A program made the translations under genes and the position numbers. Positions 26,908 to 36,854 of a stretch of 64,000 nucleotides of DNA are shown piece by piece; the first letter of the stretch is position 1; each line of letters starts with the position of its first letter. Below the pieces are notes generated by a model that saw only the letters and a list, made by a program, of their open reading frames with translations, did not search any database and was not told the origin of the DNA. The stretch is taken from assembly GCA_003330885.1 (NCBI GenBank), contig CP030277.1, positions 3,150,001-3,214,000 of the forward strand, in the 5' to 3' direction. This DNA is from Rhodobiaceae bacterium. Lineage in GTDB: Bacteria > Pseudomonadota > Alphaproteobacteria > Parvibaculales > Parvibaculaceae.

Positions 26908-27807
26908 ATGTCTCCCCGTCAGCTGCCCCCTCTATCCATGGTGCGGGCCTTTGAGGCTGCCGCCCGGCATCTGAGCTTCTCTCATGCCGCCGATGAGCTT
27001 GGCGTGACCCATTCAGCGGTCAGTCACCAAATTCGCGGGCTTGAGGACTGGCTGGGAGAGCCCCTATTTGTGCGCTCTGCCCGCAAGGTGCATTTGACCC
27101 CCGCAGGGGAAGTGCTGGCACCACCGCTCACCCGGGCGCTGGATACGGTTGGCGAGGCGGTTGCCGCAGCACGCGCCCTTTCAGCTGAAGAGAATAAAGG
27201 GCCGGTGCTGGTGAGCGTCGAGCCGGCCTTTGCGGCACGCTGGTTGGTTTTGCGACTGGACCGTTTCTATGCCGCTTACCCCGAAGTCCAGCTCCATCTC
27301 GTACCAACACCTGACTTTGTTGAGTTCAAGGAGGGCGGCGCTGACCTTGCAATCCGCTATGGACGGGCGGATTGGTCTGGGCTGGTCGCCAAAAAACTTT
27401 TGGGGTCTGCATCCTTTCCTGTCGTAAGCCCCACTTTGATGGCGCGCGGCAAAGGCCTTCATGAGCCCAATGACCTGGCCGCCTATACACTCATCCACGA
27501 AGATAGTTTTGACGATTGGGCGGGGTGGCTGAAATCGGCGGGTGCGACATCGGTTGATCCGCTAAAAGGTCCCATCTTCGATGATGCGCATCTCACCTTG
27601 GAGGCTGCTGCCTCAGGTCAGGGAGTAGCCTTGGCCGATGAGGCGCTGGCTGCCGCCGCGCTGGAGGATGGCCGTCTGGTCAGACCATTCGCCCTCACAT
27701 TGGAAACCGCGGCGGCCTATCACGTTGTCTACCCTGAAGACCGGCCTTTGCGACCAGAGGCCGAAGCCTTCCGGGATTGGGTACTGCAAGAAGCTTTGCG
27801 CCCATAG
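26908..27807 (+). CDS. LysR-family regulator, GcvA-like
   Basis: The 299-residue protein has a winged helix-turn-helix at residues 1-65 (LSMVRAFEAAARHLSFSHAA, then ELGVTHSAVSHQIRGLEDWL), the GcvA-subgroup pattern. It continues with a PBP2-type effector domain from about 90. It starts MSPRQLPPLSM with GAGGAAA upstream. LysR proteins usually control a divergent neighbour and themselves; here that is the small basic protein gene. The GcvA label reflects similarity of the DNA-binding domain only; no glycine cleavage genes are nearby. Confidence 0.9.
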   Translation: MSPRQLPPLSMVRAFEAAARHLSFSHAADELGVTHSAVSHQIRGLEDWLGEPLFVRSARKVHLTPAGEVLAPPLTRALDTVGEAVAAARALSAEENKGPVLVSVEPAFAARWLVLRLDRFYAAYPEVQLHLVPTPDFVEFKEGGADLAIRYGRADWSGLVAKKLLGSASFPVVSPTLMARGKGLHEPNDLAAYTLIHEDSFDDWAGWLKSAGATSVDPLKGPIFDDAHLTLEAAASGQGVALADEALAAAALEDGRLVRPFALTLETAAAYHVVYPEDRPLRPEAEAFRDWVLQEALRP

Positions 27808-27895
27808 AGCGCCTATCTAAAAGATATGTTTTTTTAAAGCCTTTCTGCGATTTTGGATCTGTCCCGAGTGCGTCGGACCAAGGGTGAAGGGCGAG

Positions 27896-29332
27896 ATGAG
27901 TAAAGTGTCAACAGAGTCGCAAGCCGAGCGTGATCAGGGCATTCGCGATATTGTGCGCACCATCACGCTTGCTGGTCTGTTTACGATCTCAGCGGCTGCC
28001 TATGATTTCTCTTTGAGCGGACTCCCTGGGGAAGCACCCGCCTTTCAGTTCTTTCAGGTCGGAACTCTTATCGCTTTGCTCACGTCTGTTGTTGTCGCGT
28101 CCTGGCTTGGCCTGGTTGCATCCAGCCGACTGACCATCGGCCTCATCTACGGACTTATCAGCCTGTTTCTTATCTCCGTGGTCGCCAATCTGCTTTTTGT
28201 TGTTGAGGCGCCGATGGCAGTGGAGCGGTACACGCCCTGGATTATCACGACTCTCATCATTCCCTTTTTGACTGTTGGCCGATCTTTCGCGCGTTTTTTA
28301 GGCGGCACTTTCGTGCTTTCAATGTTGCTGTTAGTGGGCGTGCATGTGCTGCGCATCGGTGCCAATCCCTTTACCGAACCTTGCTGTGCAGACCTCATTC
28401 TTTTCTGCATCGCCTTGATTGTGGCCTTCGTTTTGTTGGATGGCTTCGCCATGTTCCGTGAAGCAGCTATAAAGTTTCACGCCCGTTCTGATGCGCTGGA
28501 AGAACACGCTGCAGAAATGCAGCGGGCATTTGAAGAAGCAGATGTCGCGCGCGAACAGTCAGAAATTGCCCGTGAAGAAGCTGAAAAATCGATCAAGCTG
28601 CGCGAAACCTTCCTCGCGACCATGAGCCATGAACTGCGCACACCGCTCAACGCAATCATAGGCTTCTCCGAAGTCATGAAGTCAGACGCACTGGGCGACG
28701 GGGCAACAGAACAATACCGCACCTACGCAGCGGACATTCACCAAAGCGGCGAGCACGTGTTGGGCCTGATCAATCAGTTGCTGGAATATTCCAGAATACG
28801 TTCAGGCACATTCGACCTTCACGCCACAGACTGGCAGCTAGAAGAGGTCGTTCAGTTCATTCACCGAATGTCTCAGTCAGCGGCAAAAGCAAAAGGTGTT
28901 GAGTTGGGGATCCAGATTGCGAGCGACCGTGATCTGCAGGTGCGAGCTGACCGTCAGGCCGTGATCCAAATTGGGCTTAATCTTGTCGGCAATGCTTTGA
29001 AATTCACCGATGCGGGCGGCAGCGTGACTCTCAGAGTGACACCACACGATAGAGACCGAGTGACCTTGCAGGTGATGGACACGGGAGCAGGCATTCCAGC
29101 AGATAAGCTTGAAGAGGTCTGTCAGCCATTTGTACGGCTCGGCGACGCCAGTTTGGCGAGCGAAACGGGCACTGGGCTAGGCCTGGCCATTATCACGGCT
29201 TTGGCTGAAGCGATGGAGACACGGTTCACCCTTGAGAGCGAAGAGGGAAAAGGGACCGTTGCGACGCTCCTGCTGCCGTCCGTGGAACTGAACTCTGCTT
29301 CGCACCCTGTTTCCGGCTTTGCAGCTGAGTAA
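27896..29332 (+). CDS. Membrane sensor histidine kinase 1 of 3
   Basis: The 478-residue protein has an N-terminal module of five to six membrane segments (residues about 20-190), then a coiled coil rich in Glu/Ala (about 200-235). A HisKA domain follows with the phosphoacceptor His245 in MSHELRTPLNAIIGFSE, and then a HATPase_c domain with N box (NLVGNALKFTDAGG), G1 (DTGAGIP) and G2 (GTGLGLAI). There is no receiver domain. It heads a run of three paralogues of the same design. The ATG at 27896 was chosen over a GTG four codons earlier. Signal and partner regulator are unknown. Confidence 0.9.
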   Translation: MSKVSTESQAERDQGIRDIVRTITLAGLFTISAAAYDFSLSGLPGEAPAFQFFQVGTLIALLTSVVVASWLGLVASSRLTIGLIYGLISLFLISVVANLLFVVEAPMAVERYTPWIITTLIIPFLTVGRSFARFLGGTFVLSMLLLVGVHVLRIGANPFTEPCCADLILFCIALIVAFVLLDGFAMFREAAIKFHARSDALEEHAAEMQRAFEEADVAREQSEIAREEAEKSIKLRETFLATMSHELRTPLNAIIGFSEVMKSDALGDGATEQYRTYAADIHQSGEHVLGLINQLLEYSRIRSGTFDLHATDWQLEEVVQFIHRMSQSAAKAKGVELGIQIASDRDLQVRADRQAVIQIGLNLVGNALKFTDAGGSVTLRVTPHDRDRVTLQVMDTGAGIPADKLEEVCQPFVRLGDASLASETGTGLGLAIITALAEAMETRFTLESEEGKGTVATLLLPSVELNSASHPVSGFAAE

Positions 29333-29448
29333 ACGCTGCGTGGGTAACGACTTGTAAACCACAAAAATTGTTAGTTTGGAAAACTCTGAGCCACATACTG
29401 GGCATGCGGAAACGCAGCATAACGTGTGCTTGTCGGAGGCGTCTGCGC

Positions 29449-30897
29449 GTGGCGGATGAAAAAGAACAAAGAGGTCGGGTTTCAGCCGCCATATTTATGT
29501 CCGTGGCTTTGGTCGGCATCATTGTATGCGCTGCAACCGCATTTGAGTTCTACAGTCTGGCTGCCATAGGCAAAGAACGCTTTCGTAGTGACACTGTTGT
29601 CGCAATTGTGACAGCCTACTTTCTTGGCGCGATCCTGATACTTTTCTTTTCCCGTGGACGGTTGCTCCGCCCGTTGGTCGGATCTGTCTTTTGCATGGCG
29701 AGCCTCTATCTGCTTAGTCAGATGGCAATCAGCTTGTTTGCTTCTACCGATTATCTCTATGCAATTGAAAATGCGATGTGGATGATCCCATTGCAGGTAT
29801 GTTTGTTTGCCACGCTTTCACGACGCATCGCCTACATTCTTGCAGGCTCCCTTTTCGTTCTGACCGTTTCTGTAATCTGCGCGTATTTCGTCCTTCTTGG
29901 ATTAAACCCGGCAGCGAATGCGGAGACATCTCTTCTTGTGCAAACAGCCTTCTCTCAAGCCGCAGCGCTTTTGCTGCTAGGCGCTTTGGCGACCTATCGT
30001 GATCTGGTCACGGTGGAATCAGCGCGTGTCAAAGCATTGGAGGAAAACGAAACTCTCCTGAAAAAGGAAGCGGCAAAGGCTGAAAAAGAACAAGAAAAAG
30101 CAATCCATGCCTTGAACAAGGCGGAAGAAGCAACGCGCGCGCGCGAAGCCTTCCTTGCATCCATGAGCCATGAACTTCGCACGCCACTCAACGCGATCAT
30201 CGGTTTTTCTCAGATCCTCGAAATGGGGCAAGCGGGGATCGCACGCACAGAAGAAAAGCGCCTGGAATACGCCAAAGACATTCGCAACAGTGGCGAACAC
30301 ATGTTGGGCCTTGTCGGCCAGGTTCTGGAATTTTCTCGGATCGAATCTGAAGGATGCGACATCGATCTTTCCGAACAGATGCTCTCTCCCATCGCAGAGG
30401 GTGCCATGCGCATGGTGGATGTGATCGCGTCGGCGAAAGAGGTGCAGCTTCTGCGCTATTGGGATCAGAGGTTCGATTTTCGCGTAGAAACAGATGAAAA
30501 AGCGCTTAGTCAGATACTGGTCAACCTGCTGACGAATGCAGTGAAGTTCACCCCGAAAGGCGGCCAGGTATGGCTTGTGCTCAAGACAGACGGGTCCAAA
30601 GGCCTGTGTATTGAGATTCAGGACAATGGCATCGGCATTCCAGCTGACAAGCTGCAAGACGTCTTCCGGCCATTTGTTCAAATAGGCGATGCGCGATGTG
30701 CGGGTGAAGGCGGAACCGGTCTCGGACTTTCGATTGTCAGTACCCTCGTTCGGGGATTAGGCGGAAAATTTGAGATTGAGAGTGCGGTAGGCACCGGTAC
30801 CTGCTGCCGTGTAACCCTGCCCGGTCTCCTGGCAACGGAAAGCGTGGAAGCGACCGAGCAAGCCGATCTGCCAATACAGGTTACCGCTAGCAACTGA
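29449..30897 (+). CDS. Membrane sensor histidine kinase 2 of 3
   Basis: The 482-residue paralogue has the same layout: about six membrane helices, a Lys/Glu-rich coiled coil (about 195-230), and HisKA with His241 in MSHELRTPLNAIIGFSQ. The HATPase follows with NLLTNAVKFTPKGG, DNGIGIP and GTGLGLSI. I place the start at GTG 29449 because GGAGG lies 9 bases ahead; in-frame TTG 29368 or ATG 29404 would add a basic leader not found in the paralogues. It is closer to kinase 3 than to kinase 1 in the catalytic core. No response regulator is adjacent. Confidence 0.88.
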   Translation: MADEKEQRGRVSAAIFMSVALVGIIVCAATAFEFYSLAAIGKERFRSDTVVAIVTAYFLGAILILFFSRGRLLRPLVGSVFCMASLYLLSQMAISLFASTDYLYAIENAMWMIPLQVCLFATLSRRIAYILAGSLFVLTVSVICAYFVLLGLNPAANAETSLLVQTAFSQAAALLLLGALATYRDLVTVESARVKALEENETLLKKEAAKAEKEQEKAIHALNKAEEATRAREAFLASMSHELRTPLNAIIGFSQILEMGQAGIARTEEKRLEYAKDIRNSGEHMLGLVGQVLEFSRIESEGCDIDLSEQMLSPIAEGAMRMVDVIASAKEVQLLRYWDQRFDFRVETDEKALSQILVNLLTNAVKFTPKGGQVWLVLKTDGSKGLCIEIQDNGIGIPADKLQDVFRPFVQIGDARCAGEGGTGLGLSIVSTLVRGLGGKFEIESAVGTGTCCRVTLPGLLATESVEATEQADLPIQVTASN

Positions 30898-31046
30898 CCG
30901 GTACGATGTACACGATTGCAAAATGCTTCTTTCGTTATTGGAAATACGTGAAGCCACAATTTCCCATCCTAAAGGTTTAGGTCTTTGGTAAGTGGTCTGT
31001 CCCAAAGTGGCAGGACTATTGGGCTTTCAGTGGGTGTGGCTTGACG

Positions 31047-32516
31047 ATGGCGCCGTGGAATATGGGATCTAGTGATCAGACGCTGGGACAGTCGACCCAG
31101 AGGACCTTAATCCTCTCGGTGACGATGGTTGGCTTTCTCGCTGCGCTCGCATCAGTCTATGAATACCACCATCTAATGACGATGAACCGATTGGATGGGT
31201 ATACGCAGACTGTCATTCCCATCCTTTCCCTTTTTCTCGCTGCCATCGTTTCTGTCGTCCTGCTTTCCAGGGGCCGGTTTCTTAAGCTGGCTATCTGGTT
31301 GGTTTTTGCCCTCGGCAGTGCCCATCTGCTGATAACGGTCGCGCTGGCTTTGTTGGTCGCCAATGATGTGGCGCTCGCGGCAGAACATGCTGTGTGGATT
31401 ATGGCCGTGCAGGTGAGTCTGTTTGCGACGCTGGAGAGGCGCACAGCGCTGGGCCTGTCTGCAGCATTATTTGTGCTGCTCGCTGCGATATGTCTTGTCT
31501 ATTGCTATGTGGAGAATGTGTCGCTCATTGCAGATGTTCGGGGGGGATTCCTTGTTCAATTGACGATTGCGAATGGGGCGATACTGGTCTTGCTCGGCGG
31601 TCTGTCTGCCTTCAGGGAATTGGCGCTCGTTGAAAACACTCGGGCCAAGGCCTCGGAAGATCACGCCACGCTATTGATCGCGAGTGCGGAAGAAGCAAAC
31701 GCAGAACGAAAAAAGGCCATGCAGGCACTCAACAGGGCGGAGGCAGCAGCGAAAGCGCGGGAGTCTTTCCTCGCATCAATGAGCCATGAACTTCGAACAC
31801 CATTGAATGCCATTATCGGGTTTGCACAGATCCTGGAAATGGATGACGTTGGGCCCACATCACCGGCGGCCAAACGGCAGGAATACGCAACTGATATCCG
31901 CAGCAGCGGTGAACATATGTTGGGGCTGATTGGTCAGATATTGGAATATTCACGTCTTGAGTCTGAGGGTGTTGAGGTCAACAAGACACCTCAAGCGGTT
32001 GCGCAGATTGCAGAAGCCTCTTTGCGCATGATTGATGTTTTGGCAAAGGCGAAGGACATCAATCTCACACGGTCTTGGGATTTTGGGGATGACTATGTTG
32101 TTCGAACAGATGAAAAGGCGCTAAGCCAGATCCTTGTGAACCTTCTCTCCAACGCTGTGAAGTTCACGCCGAAGGGCGGGGCGATTGGTCTAACAATCAC
32201 ACGCGCGAGAAATGGTGCGGTAACGCTAGAAGTTAGTGACACCGGTGCCGGAATTCCTGAAGACAAAATTGAACTGGTCTGTGATCCCTTTTTCCAGGTT
32301 GGGGATCAACAAACCACGGGAACAGACGGCACTGGTCTTGGTCTTTCAATCGTCAAGAATCTTGTCGCTGCGCTGGATGGAAGTTTCGAAATTGAAAGTA
32401 CCATTGGGGAAGGAACATGCTGCCGTGTCAAAATCCCCTCAGCGCAAGGCATAGAGATGGCTGTGAAAGAAATGGACGAACAAGCCGCCGCTATTTACGC
32501 AAAAGCCGCGAGCTAG
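31047..32516 (+). CDS. Membrane sensor histidine kinase 3 of 3
   Basis: The 489-residue paralogue has an N-terminal multi-helix membrane module, a coiled coil (EEANAERKKAMQALNRAEAA), His247 in MSHELRTPLNAIIGFAQ, and NLLSNAVKFTPKGG, DTGAGIP and GTGLGLSI in the ATPase. It and kinase 2 share LGLIGQ/LGLVGQ and EFSR/EYSR segments after the His. The start codon is uncertain; ATG 31047 is used, with ATG 31062 possible. It ends the three-gene array 57 bp before the convergent nnrU-like gene. Confidence 0.88.
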   Translation: MAPWNMGSSDQTLGQSTQRTLILSVTMVGFLAALASVYEYHHLMTMNRLDGYTQTVIPILSLFLAAIVSVVLLSRGRFLKLAIWLVFALGSAHLLITVALALLVANDVALAAEHAVWIMAVQVSLFATLERRTALGLSAALFVLLAAICLVYCYVENVSLIADVRGGFLVQLTIANGAILVLLGGLSAFRELALVENTRAKASEDHATLLIASAEEANAERKKAMQALNRAEAAAKARESFLASMSHELRTPLNAIIGFAQILEMDDVGPTSPAAKRQEYATDIRSSGEHMLGLIGQILEYSRLESEGVEVNKTPQAVAQIAEASLRMIDVLAKAKDINLTRSWDFGDDYVVRTDEKALSQILVNLLSNAVKFTPKGGAIGLTITRARNGAVTLEVSDTGAGIPEDKIELVCDPFFQVGDQQTTGTDGTGLGLSIVKNLVAALDGSFEIESTIGEGTCCRVKIPSAQGIEMAVKEMDEQAAAIYAKAAS

Positions 32517-32572
32517 AGCACGCCCAGCGGCAGTGCGCTAACTTCAGCGGTCAAAATGTGACTAACAAAGAC

Positions 32573-33283
32573 CTAGGCGCCTGGCACCGGGCTGACGTCA
32601 AACAACCATTCGTGTGATGCGAACAGGGCTCCCCAGACAAACAGCGCCAGCACAATGCGCCACCACCCAAGCTCAGAAATGGAAAATTTCGCGCGGCCGG
32701 TGGCGAGAGCTGCGAAAGGAACGTTAGACGAAGCGCCTGCAAAGGCATCCCACTTTTCCCCAAGCGCCCGTCGGCGTTTCCCGTCAATGGCGAAGGTGCC
32801 AAAAAACGCGACGCCTAAGAAGGTTCCAAAAAAGATGACGCTCGCCTGATCTCCGTTCGCCCCCATGTGAAAGGCTGCCCAGATAATTGCCCCCCAAAGG
32901 AAAGGGTGTCGGGTGATGGTGTGAATGCCTTTCACAAGTGTCGCTGGGTCATCGGATTCTGCAACAGCCTTATCACCGCCATCACTTGTAGCGCTTGGGG
33001 CCGTGAGGCCAATAACAGCAAAAAGGGTTGCAATCAGAATGATCAGGCTGCCCGAATGCAAGAGACCCATCGGCGCTTGCCAAAGGATGGAATTCTCCGC
33101 ACTGACCACCGCCGCATTATAGCTCATCGCCATCCAGACAATGGCGCCAAGCGATGTCACCGCAAAAAGACCTTTGTAAGGAAGCTCTCCGATCAAACCG
33201 ACAATGCCGTCACGCAGCTTCGTGCCCGAAACGAGGATGTGAATCCCGAAAAACAGGGCCGCGGCCATCATTAAATGTGTCAT
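32573..33283 (-). CDS. NnrU-family membrane protein
   Basis: The 236-residue protein has about six membrane helices and the family motif TRHPFLWGAIIWAAFHMGANG near residue 130, which resembles isoprenylcysteine methyltransferase-like membrane proteins. NnrU was named from a denitrification locus in Rhodobacter, but most homologues occur without nitrite or nitric oxide reductases, and none is seen here. The N-terminus MTHLMMAAALFFGIHILVSG fits the family start. It stands alone on the minus strand between the kinases and grpE. Confidence 0.87.
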   Translation of the reverse strand: MTHLMMAAALFFGIHILVSGTKLRDGIVGLIGELPYKGLFAVTSLGAIVWMAMSYNAAVVSAENSILWQAPMGLLHSGSLIILIATLFAVIGLTAPSATSDGGDKAVAESDDPATLVKGIHTITRHPFLWGAIIWAAFHMGANGDQASVIFFGTFLGVAFFGTFAIDGKRRRALGEKWDAFAGASSNVPFAALATGRAKFSISELGWWRIVLALFVWGALFASHEWLFDVSPVPGA

Positions 33284-33431
33284 ATGGTCTTCCTCCCAGA
33301 TCTGCCTGCCCGATCCGCGTCTCAGGGGGTCGCCAGGCTGACGTAAATTCTAGGATGAAGATGGGCCTTACGGGAGACTTTTACGAGGACACAAACGCAC
33401 AGGCTGTGTGCGCAGATGCGCACCGGAGGCT

Positions 33432-34139
33432 TTAGGCAGTTGTGTCGACGGAACCGCCAGGCGCGGCCCCATCATCTGCTTTGGCAACCCCAACACGTGC
33501 CGGACGCAGAAGTCGATCAGAGATCATAAAGCCTGTGTCCACCACCTGAACGATTGTGCCGCCAGGCTGGCCGGTACCAGGAACCTCAAAAAGCGCTTCA
33601 TGCAGGTTCGGGTTGAACTTTTCGCCAGGCTCTGGGTTCAAAGGCACGATGCCATTGGATTCAAAGGCACTTAGGAGCGACTTTTCCACCATCTCAATGC
33701 CTTCAATGATGGATTTCACCACATCATCGGACCCGTCTTTGCGATCGTCCGGCACAGCATCAATAGCGCGGCGTAGATTGTCTGCAACTGCCAGCACGGA
33801 TTGGGCGAATTTCGTCGCGCCGAATTTGGCGGCGTCTGCCTTCTCGCGTTCAGAGCGGCGGCGAATATTTTCAACTTCTGCAGCAGCGCGCAGCAGCTTG
33901 TCTTTCAGGTCAGCATTTTCTGCGGCCAAGGCAGCCATGGCGTCGGCGATCTTTTCTTCTTCGCTGCGCTCATCCACCTCTTCCGGGGCGTCGATCTCAT
34001 CATTGCCGTCATCATTCGCCGCAGCGGCCGCCTTTAGCAGGTCGTCAGCCTGTTGCTTCAATTCAGCAGGCGTTGGCTTGCGGGGCGCATCACCCTCATC
34101 GCCTGTGTTGCCATTTGCAGAATTGTCTTGATCGCTCAT
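33432..34139 (-). CDS. grpE: Nucleotide exchange factor GrpE
   Basis: GrpE releases ADP from DnaK. The 235-residue protein has an acidic, disordered N-terminus (about 1-75), a long coiled coil (about 80-130, LAAENADLKDKLLRAAAEVE then NIRRRSEREK) and the beta-wing domain with GVVPLNPEPGEKFNPN-like sequence and LHEALFEVPG near residue 180. It lies 95 bp downstream of hrcA on the same strand, a conserved order. The extra Asp/Glu-rich N-terminus makes it longer than E. coli GrpE (197). Confidence 0.96.
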   Translation of the reverse strand: MSDQDNSANGNTGDEGDAPRKPTPAELKQQADDLLKAAAAANDDGNDEIDAPEEVDERSEEEKIADAMAALAAENADLKDKLLRAAAEVENIRRRSEREKADAAKFGATKFAQSVLAVADNLRRAIDAVPDDRKDGSDDVVKSIIEGIEMVEKSLLSAFESNGIVPLNPEPGEKFNPNLHEALFEVPGTGQPGGTIVQVVDTGFMISDRLLRPARVGVAKADDGAAPGGSVDTTA

Positions 34140-34234
34140 GTCTACGTAATCCCTGAAAGCGCCAAAAAACCAATTGGCCGCTCTAAACTCTAATGAGGCG
34201 GAGAAATGGCCTGTCCGCTCGCCGAAGTCAACAC

Positions 34235-35314
34235 TCAGCGTAACAGGCGGCCTACAACCTGGGCCGTATAGTCCACCATAGGAATAATCCGGGCATAGTT
34301 AAGGCGGGTGGGGCCGATGACCCCCAACACACCAACCACCCGGCGGCTTTCGTCCATAAAAGGGCTCACAATCACAGAGGAGCCAGACAGGGCGAAGTGC
34401 TGGTTCTCTGATCCGATAAAAAGCCGGACGCCCTCTGCATCTTGGGCAAGGTCCAAAAGCTGGACCAGGTCCGCCTTGTTTTCGAGTTCCTGGAACAAGA
34501 GCCGGACCCGCTCCAGATCCTCCATGGCGCTCACATCTTCCAGCAGCTTGGATTGCCCGGTCACAATAAGAGACCGGTCCAGGGGATCGCTGGTATTGGC
34601 GCCAGCTAAATTCCCTTCGCTTCCCGACCAGACAGCTAGGCCCGCCTCAACCACCCGTTGGGTGAGCGCGGACAGTTCGGCCTTTTGAGCAGCGATCTCA
34701 GCTTGAATGACCTCTGTTGCGTTGGCCATAGTGCGGCCCCGCAGACGGGCATTGAGAAAATTGGTCGCTTCTGTGAGCGCCGAAGGTGTGATGCCGCGGG
34801 GCACATCAATCATGCGGTTTTCGACGCTTTCATCTTCAGAGACGAGAACCACAAGGGCCCGGCCGCTATCAACCGCGACAAACTCGATATGTTTGAGTGT
34901 TTGCTCAGCTTTTGGGGCGAGCACCAATCCAGCGCAGTGAGAGAGGCCAGACAGAAGTTGTGAGGCATCGCGCAACACATCTTCAACCGTGTTGGCCGAG
35001 GGAGAATGGGTGACCTGGGTTTCAATGGCCCGTCGCTCTTCCTCTGAGAGGTCGCCCACTTCCAGGAGTCCGTCGACAAAGAGCCGAAGCCCCGCGTCAG
35101 TGGGCAAACGCCCGGCACTTGTATGGGGAGCGGCCAAAAGACCCAGCGCCTCTAGGTCTGACATGACATTGCGCACAGTTGCTGCTGAGAGGGTCAGGGG
35201 CAGGTTCTGGGACAAAAAGCGCGAGCCTACTGGCGCACCCGTTTCCAGGTAGGTTTCAACCACCTGCTGGAGGATGGCCCTCGAACGGTCATTAAGGTCT
35301 CTGACGGCGGGCAT
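34235..35314 (-). CDS. hrcA: Heat-inducible transcription repressor HrcA
   Basis: HrcA represses groE/dnaK-type operons by binding CIRCE, with GroEL modulating its activity. The 359-residue protein has an N-terminal winged helix (RSRAILQQVVETYLETGAPV, then LSAATVRNVMSDLEALG) and the GAF-like middle and C-terminal domains ending in IGPTRLNYARIIPMVDYTA. It is the first gene of hrcA-grpE and divergent from rph. No CIRCE element is visible before dnaK or hrcA, so its target in this genome is probably groESL outside the window. Confidence 0.96.
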   Translation of the reverse strand: MPAVRDLNDRSRAILQQVVETYLETGAPVGSRFLSQNLPLTLSAATVRNVMSDLEALGLLAAPHTSAGRLPTDAGLRLFVDGLLEVGDLSEEERRAIETQVTHSPSANTVEDVLRDASQLLSGLSHCAGLVLAPKAEQTLKHIEFVAVDSGRALVVLVSEDESVENRMIDVPRGITPSALTEATNFLNARLRGRTMANATEVIQAEIAAQKAELSALTQRVVEAGLAVWSGSEGNLAGANTSDPLDRSLIVTGQSKLLEDVSAMEDLERVRLLFQELENKADLVQLLDLAQDAEGVRLFIGSENQHFALSGSSVIVSPFMDESRRVVGVLGVIGPTRLNYARIIPMVDYTAQVVGRLLR

Positions 35315-35390
35315 GGGCTTACACTCTGGGTTGGCGGCACACGGTGTGATGCTCGCTAACGCCCTGAAATTGGACGCAAATTACCTCTCA

Positions 35391-35419
35391 AACTTAGGAA
35401 GGGCGGCTGGCATCGTCAA
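35391..35419 (-). promoter_or_regulatory. Candidate promoter of hrcA-grpE
   Basis: On the minus strand TTGACG (35414-35419) is followed after exactly 17 bases by TAAGTT (35391-35396), about 77 bases before the hrcA start. The -35 is good and the -10 is moderate. Confidence 0.45.
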
Positions 35420-35523
35420 TTGCTCTTCTGTTTTCCGTCTTAAGCTGCCCAAAGGCTGGACGCCTGAAGGGTGCCGGGGTATGACCGGGCCACCATTTAC
35501 ACCCGCTTTACGAGGTCCGCACT

Positions 35524-36246
35524 GTGAGCACCACCCGTCCGTCTGGCCGCGCTTTTGACGAAATGCGCAAAGTCTCTTTTGAGCCCGGTTTTTCAAAAAG
35601 CGCTGAAGGCTCCTGCATGGTGCGCTTCGGTGATACTCATGTGCTCTGCACAGCAAGCCTCGAAGAACGGGTTCCGCCTTTCTTGCGCGGTCGCGGCGAA
35701 GGCTGGGTGACGGCTGAATATGGCATGCTGCCACGCTCCACCAACGAGCGCATGCGCCGGGAAGCATCCGCTGGCAAACAGTCGGGTCGGACTCAGGAAA
35801 TTCAGCGTCTGATCGGCCGCTCGCTTCGCGCCGTTGTCGATATGAAAGCCCTTGGCGAACGGCAGATCACAGTCGATTGTGATGTGATCCAGGCCGATGG
35901 TGGCACACGCACAGCGTCTATCACCGGCGCCTGGGTGGCCCTTCACCAGTGCATCGAATGGATGCGCGAGCGGAACATGATCGACATTTCGCCGCTGACC
36001 GACCATGTGGCAGCCATTTCCTGCGGCATCTATCAGGGCGCGCCTGTGTCCGATCTGGACTATGCAGAAGACTCCAATGCGGACACAGACGCCAACTTCG
36101 TGCTGACCGGCACGGGCGGCATTGTTGAAATCCAGGGCACCGCAGAAGGCACACCCTTCTCGGAAGAAAACTTCCTGGAGCTTTTGCGCCTGGCCAAACA
36201 GTCTTGCGGCCAGCTTGTCGAGATGCAGAAAGCAGCTGTGCGGTAA
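35524..36246 (+). CDS. rph: Ribonuclease PH
   Basis: RNase PH trims the 3' ends of tRNA precursors by phosphorolysis. The 240-residue protein begins [19 protein letters not shown], has [13 protein letters not shown] and [16 protein letters not shown] around residues 60-100, and the active-site [18 protein letters not shown]. The start is GTG with GAGG nine bases upstream. It heads a plus-strand unit rph-rdgB-hemW and is divergent from hrcA, a conserved alphaproteobacterial arrangement. The protein appears full length, unlike the frameshifted rph of some E. coli strains. Confidence 0.97.
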   Translation: MSTTRPSGRAFDEMRKVSFEPGFSKSAEGSCMVRFGDTHVLCTASLEERVPPFLRGRGEGWVTAEYGMLPRSTNERMRREASAGKQSGRTQEIQRLIGRSLRAVVDMKALGERQITVDCDVIQADGGTRTASITGAWVALHQCIEWMRERNMIDISPLTDHVAAISCGIYQGAPVSDLDYAEDSNADTDANFVLTGTGGIVEIQGTAEGTPFSEENFLELLRLAKQSCGQLVEMQKAAVR

Positions 36247-36251
36247 AGCCA

Positions 36252-36854
36252 ATGGCACGCGATCTCAGAGGACAAAAACTCGTGGTCGCGAGCCACAATG
36301 CGGGCAAGGTGCGCGAAATCGGCGCGCTTCTGGAACCTTTCGGTATTGAGACCGTGTCGGCCGGAGATCTGGGGCTTCCAGAGCCCGAAGAGACCGGCCT
36401 CACCTTTCAGGCAAACGCTGAACTAAAAGCGCGCGCGGCGGCAGAGGCTTCCGGCCTTCTGGCGCTCGCCGATGATAGCGGCCTCGCGGTCACCGCGTTA
36501 AACGGTGATCCGGGCATTTATTCTGCACGCTGGGCGGGCCCGTCAAAAGACTTCAGCCTCGCGATGGAGAAAGTCGAACAGGCACTGAAAGAGACCGGCA
36601 GTGATGATCGCTCTGCGGCATTCATTTGCGGCCTCGCGCTCGCAACGCCCGATGGCAAGATGGACTATTTCGAAGGCCGGGTAGAAGGTGCGCTCGTTTG
36701 GCCGCCGCGAGGCGACAAAGGTTTTGGCTATGACCCGGTCTTTGTGGCCAATGGCTATGACATCACCTTTGCGGAAATGGAGCCGGATGCAAAACACGCC
36801 ATCTCCCATCGAGCTGATGCGTTTCGGCAATTGACTGATGTCTTCCTCAAATAG
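36252..36854 (+). CDS. rdgB: dITP/XTP pyrophosphatase (RdgB/HAM1)
   Basis: RdgB hydrolyses non-canonical purine NTPs such as dITP and XTP, keeping them out of DNA. The 200-residue protein has the family N-terminus [15 protein letters not shown], the catalytic acidic stretch [17 protein letters not shown], and [12 protein letters not shown]. The ATG at 36252 lies 5 bp after the rph stop; a longer frame start overlapping rph is rejected. Its 3' end overlaps the hemW start by 17 bases, so the three genes are likely translated in a coupled way. Confidence 0.96.
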   Translation: MARDLRGQKLVVASHNAGKVREIGALLEPFGIETVSAGDLGLPEPEETGLTFQANAELKARAAAEASGLLALADDSGLAVTALNGDPGIYSARWAGPSKDFSLAMEKVEQALKETGSDDRSAAFICGLALATPDGKMDYFEGRVEGALVWPPRGDKGFGYDPVFVANGYDITFAEMEPDAKHAISHRADAFRQLTDVFLK

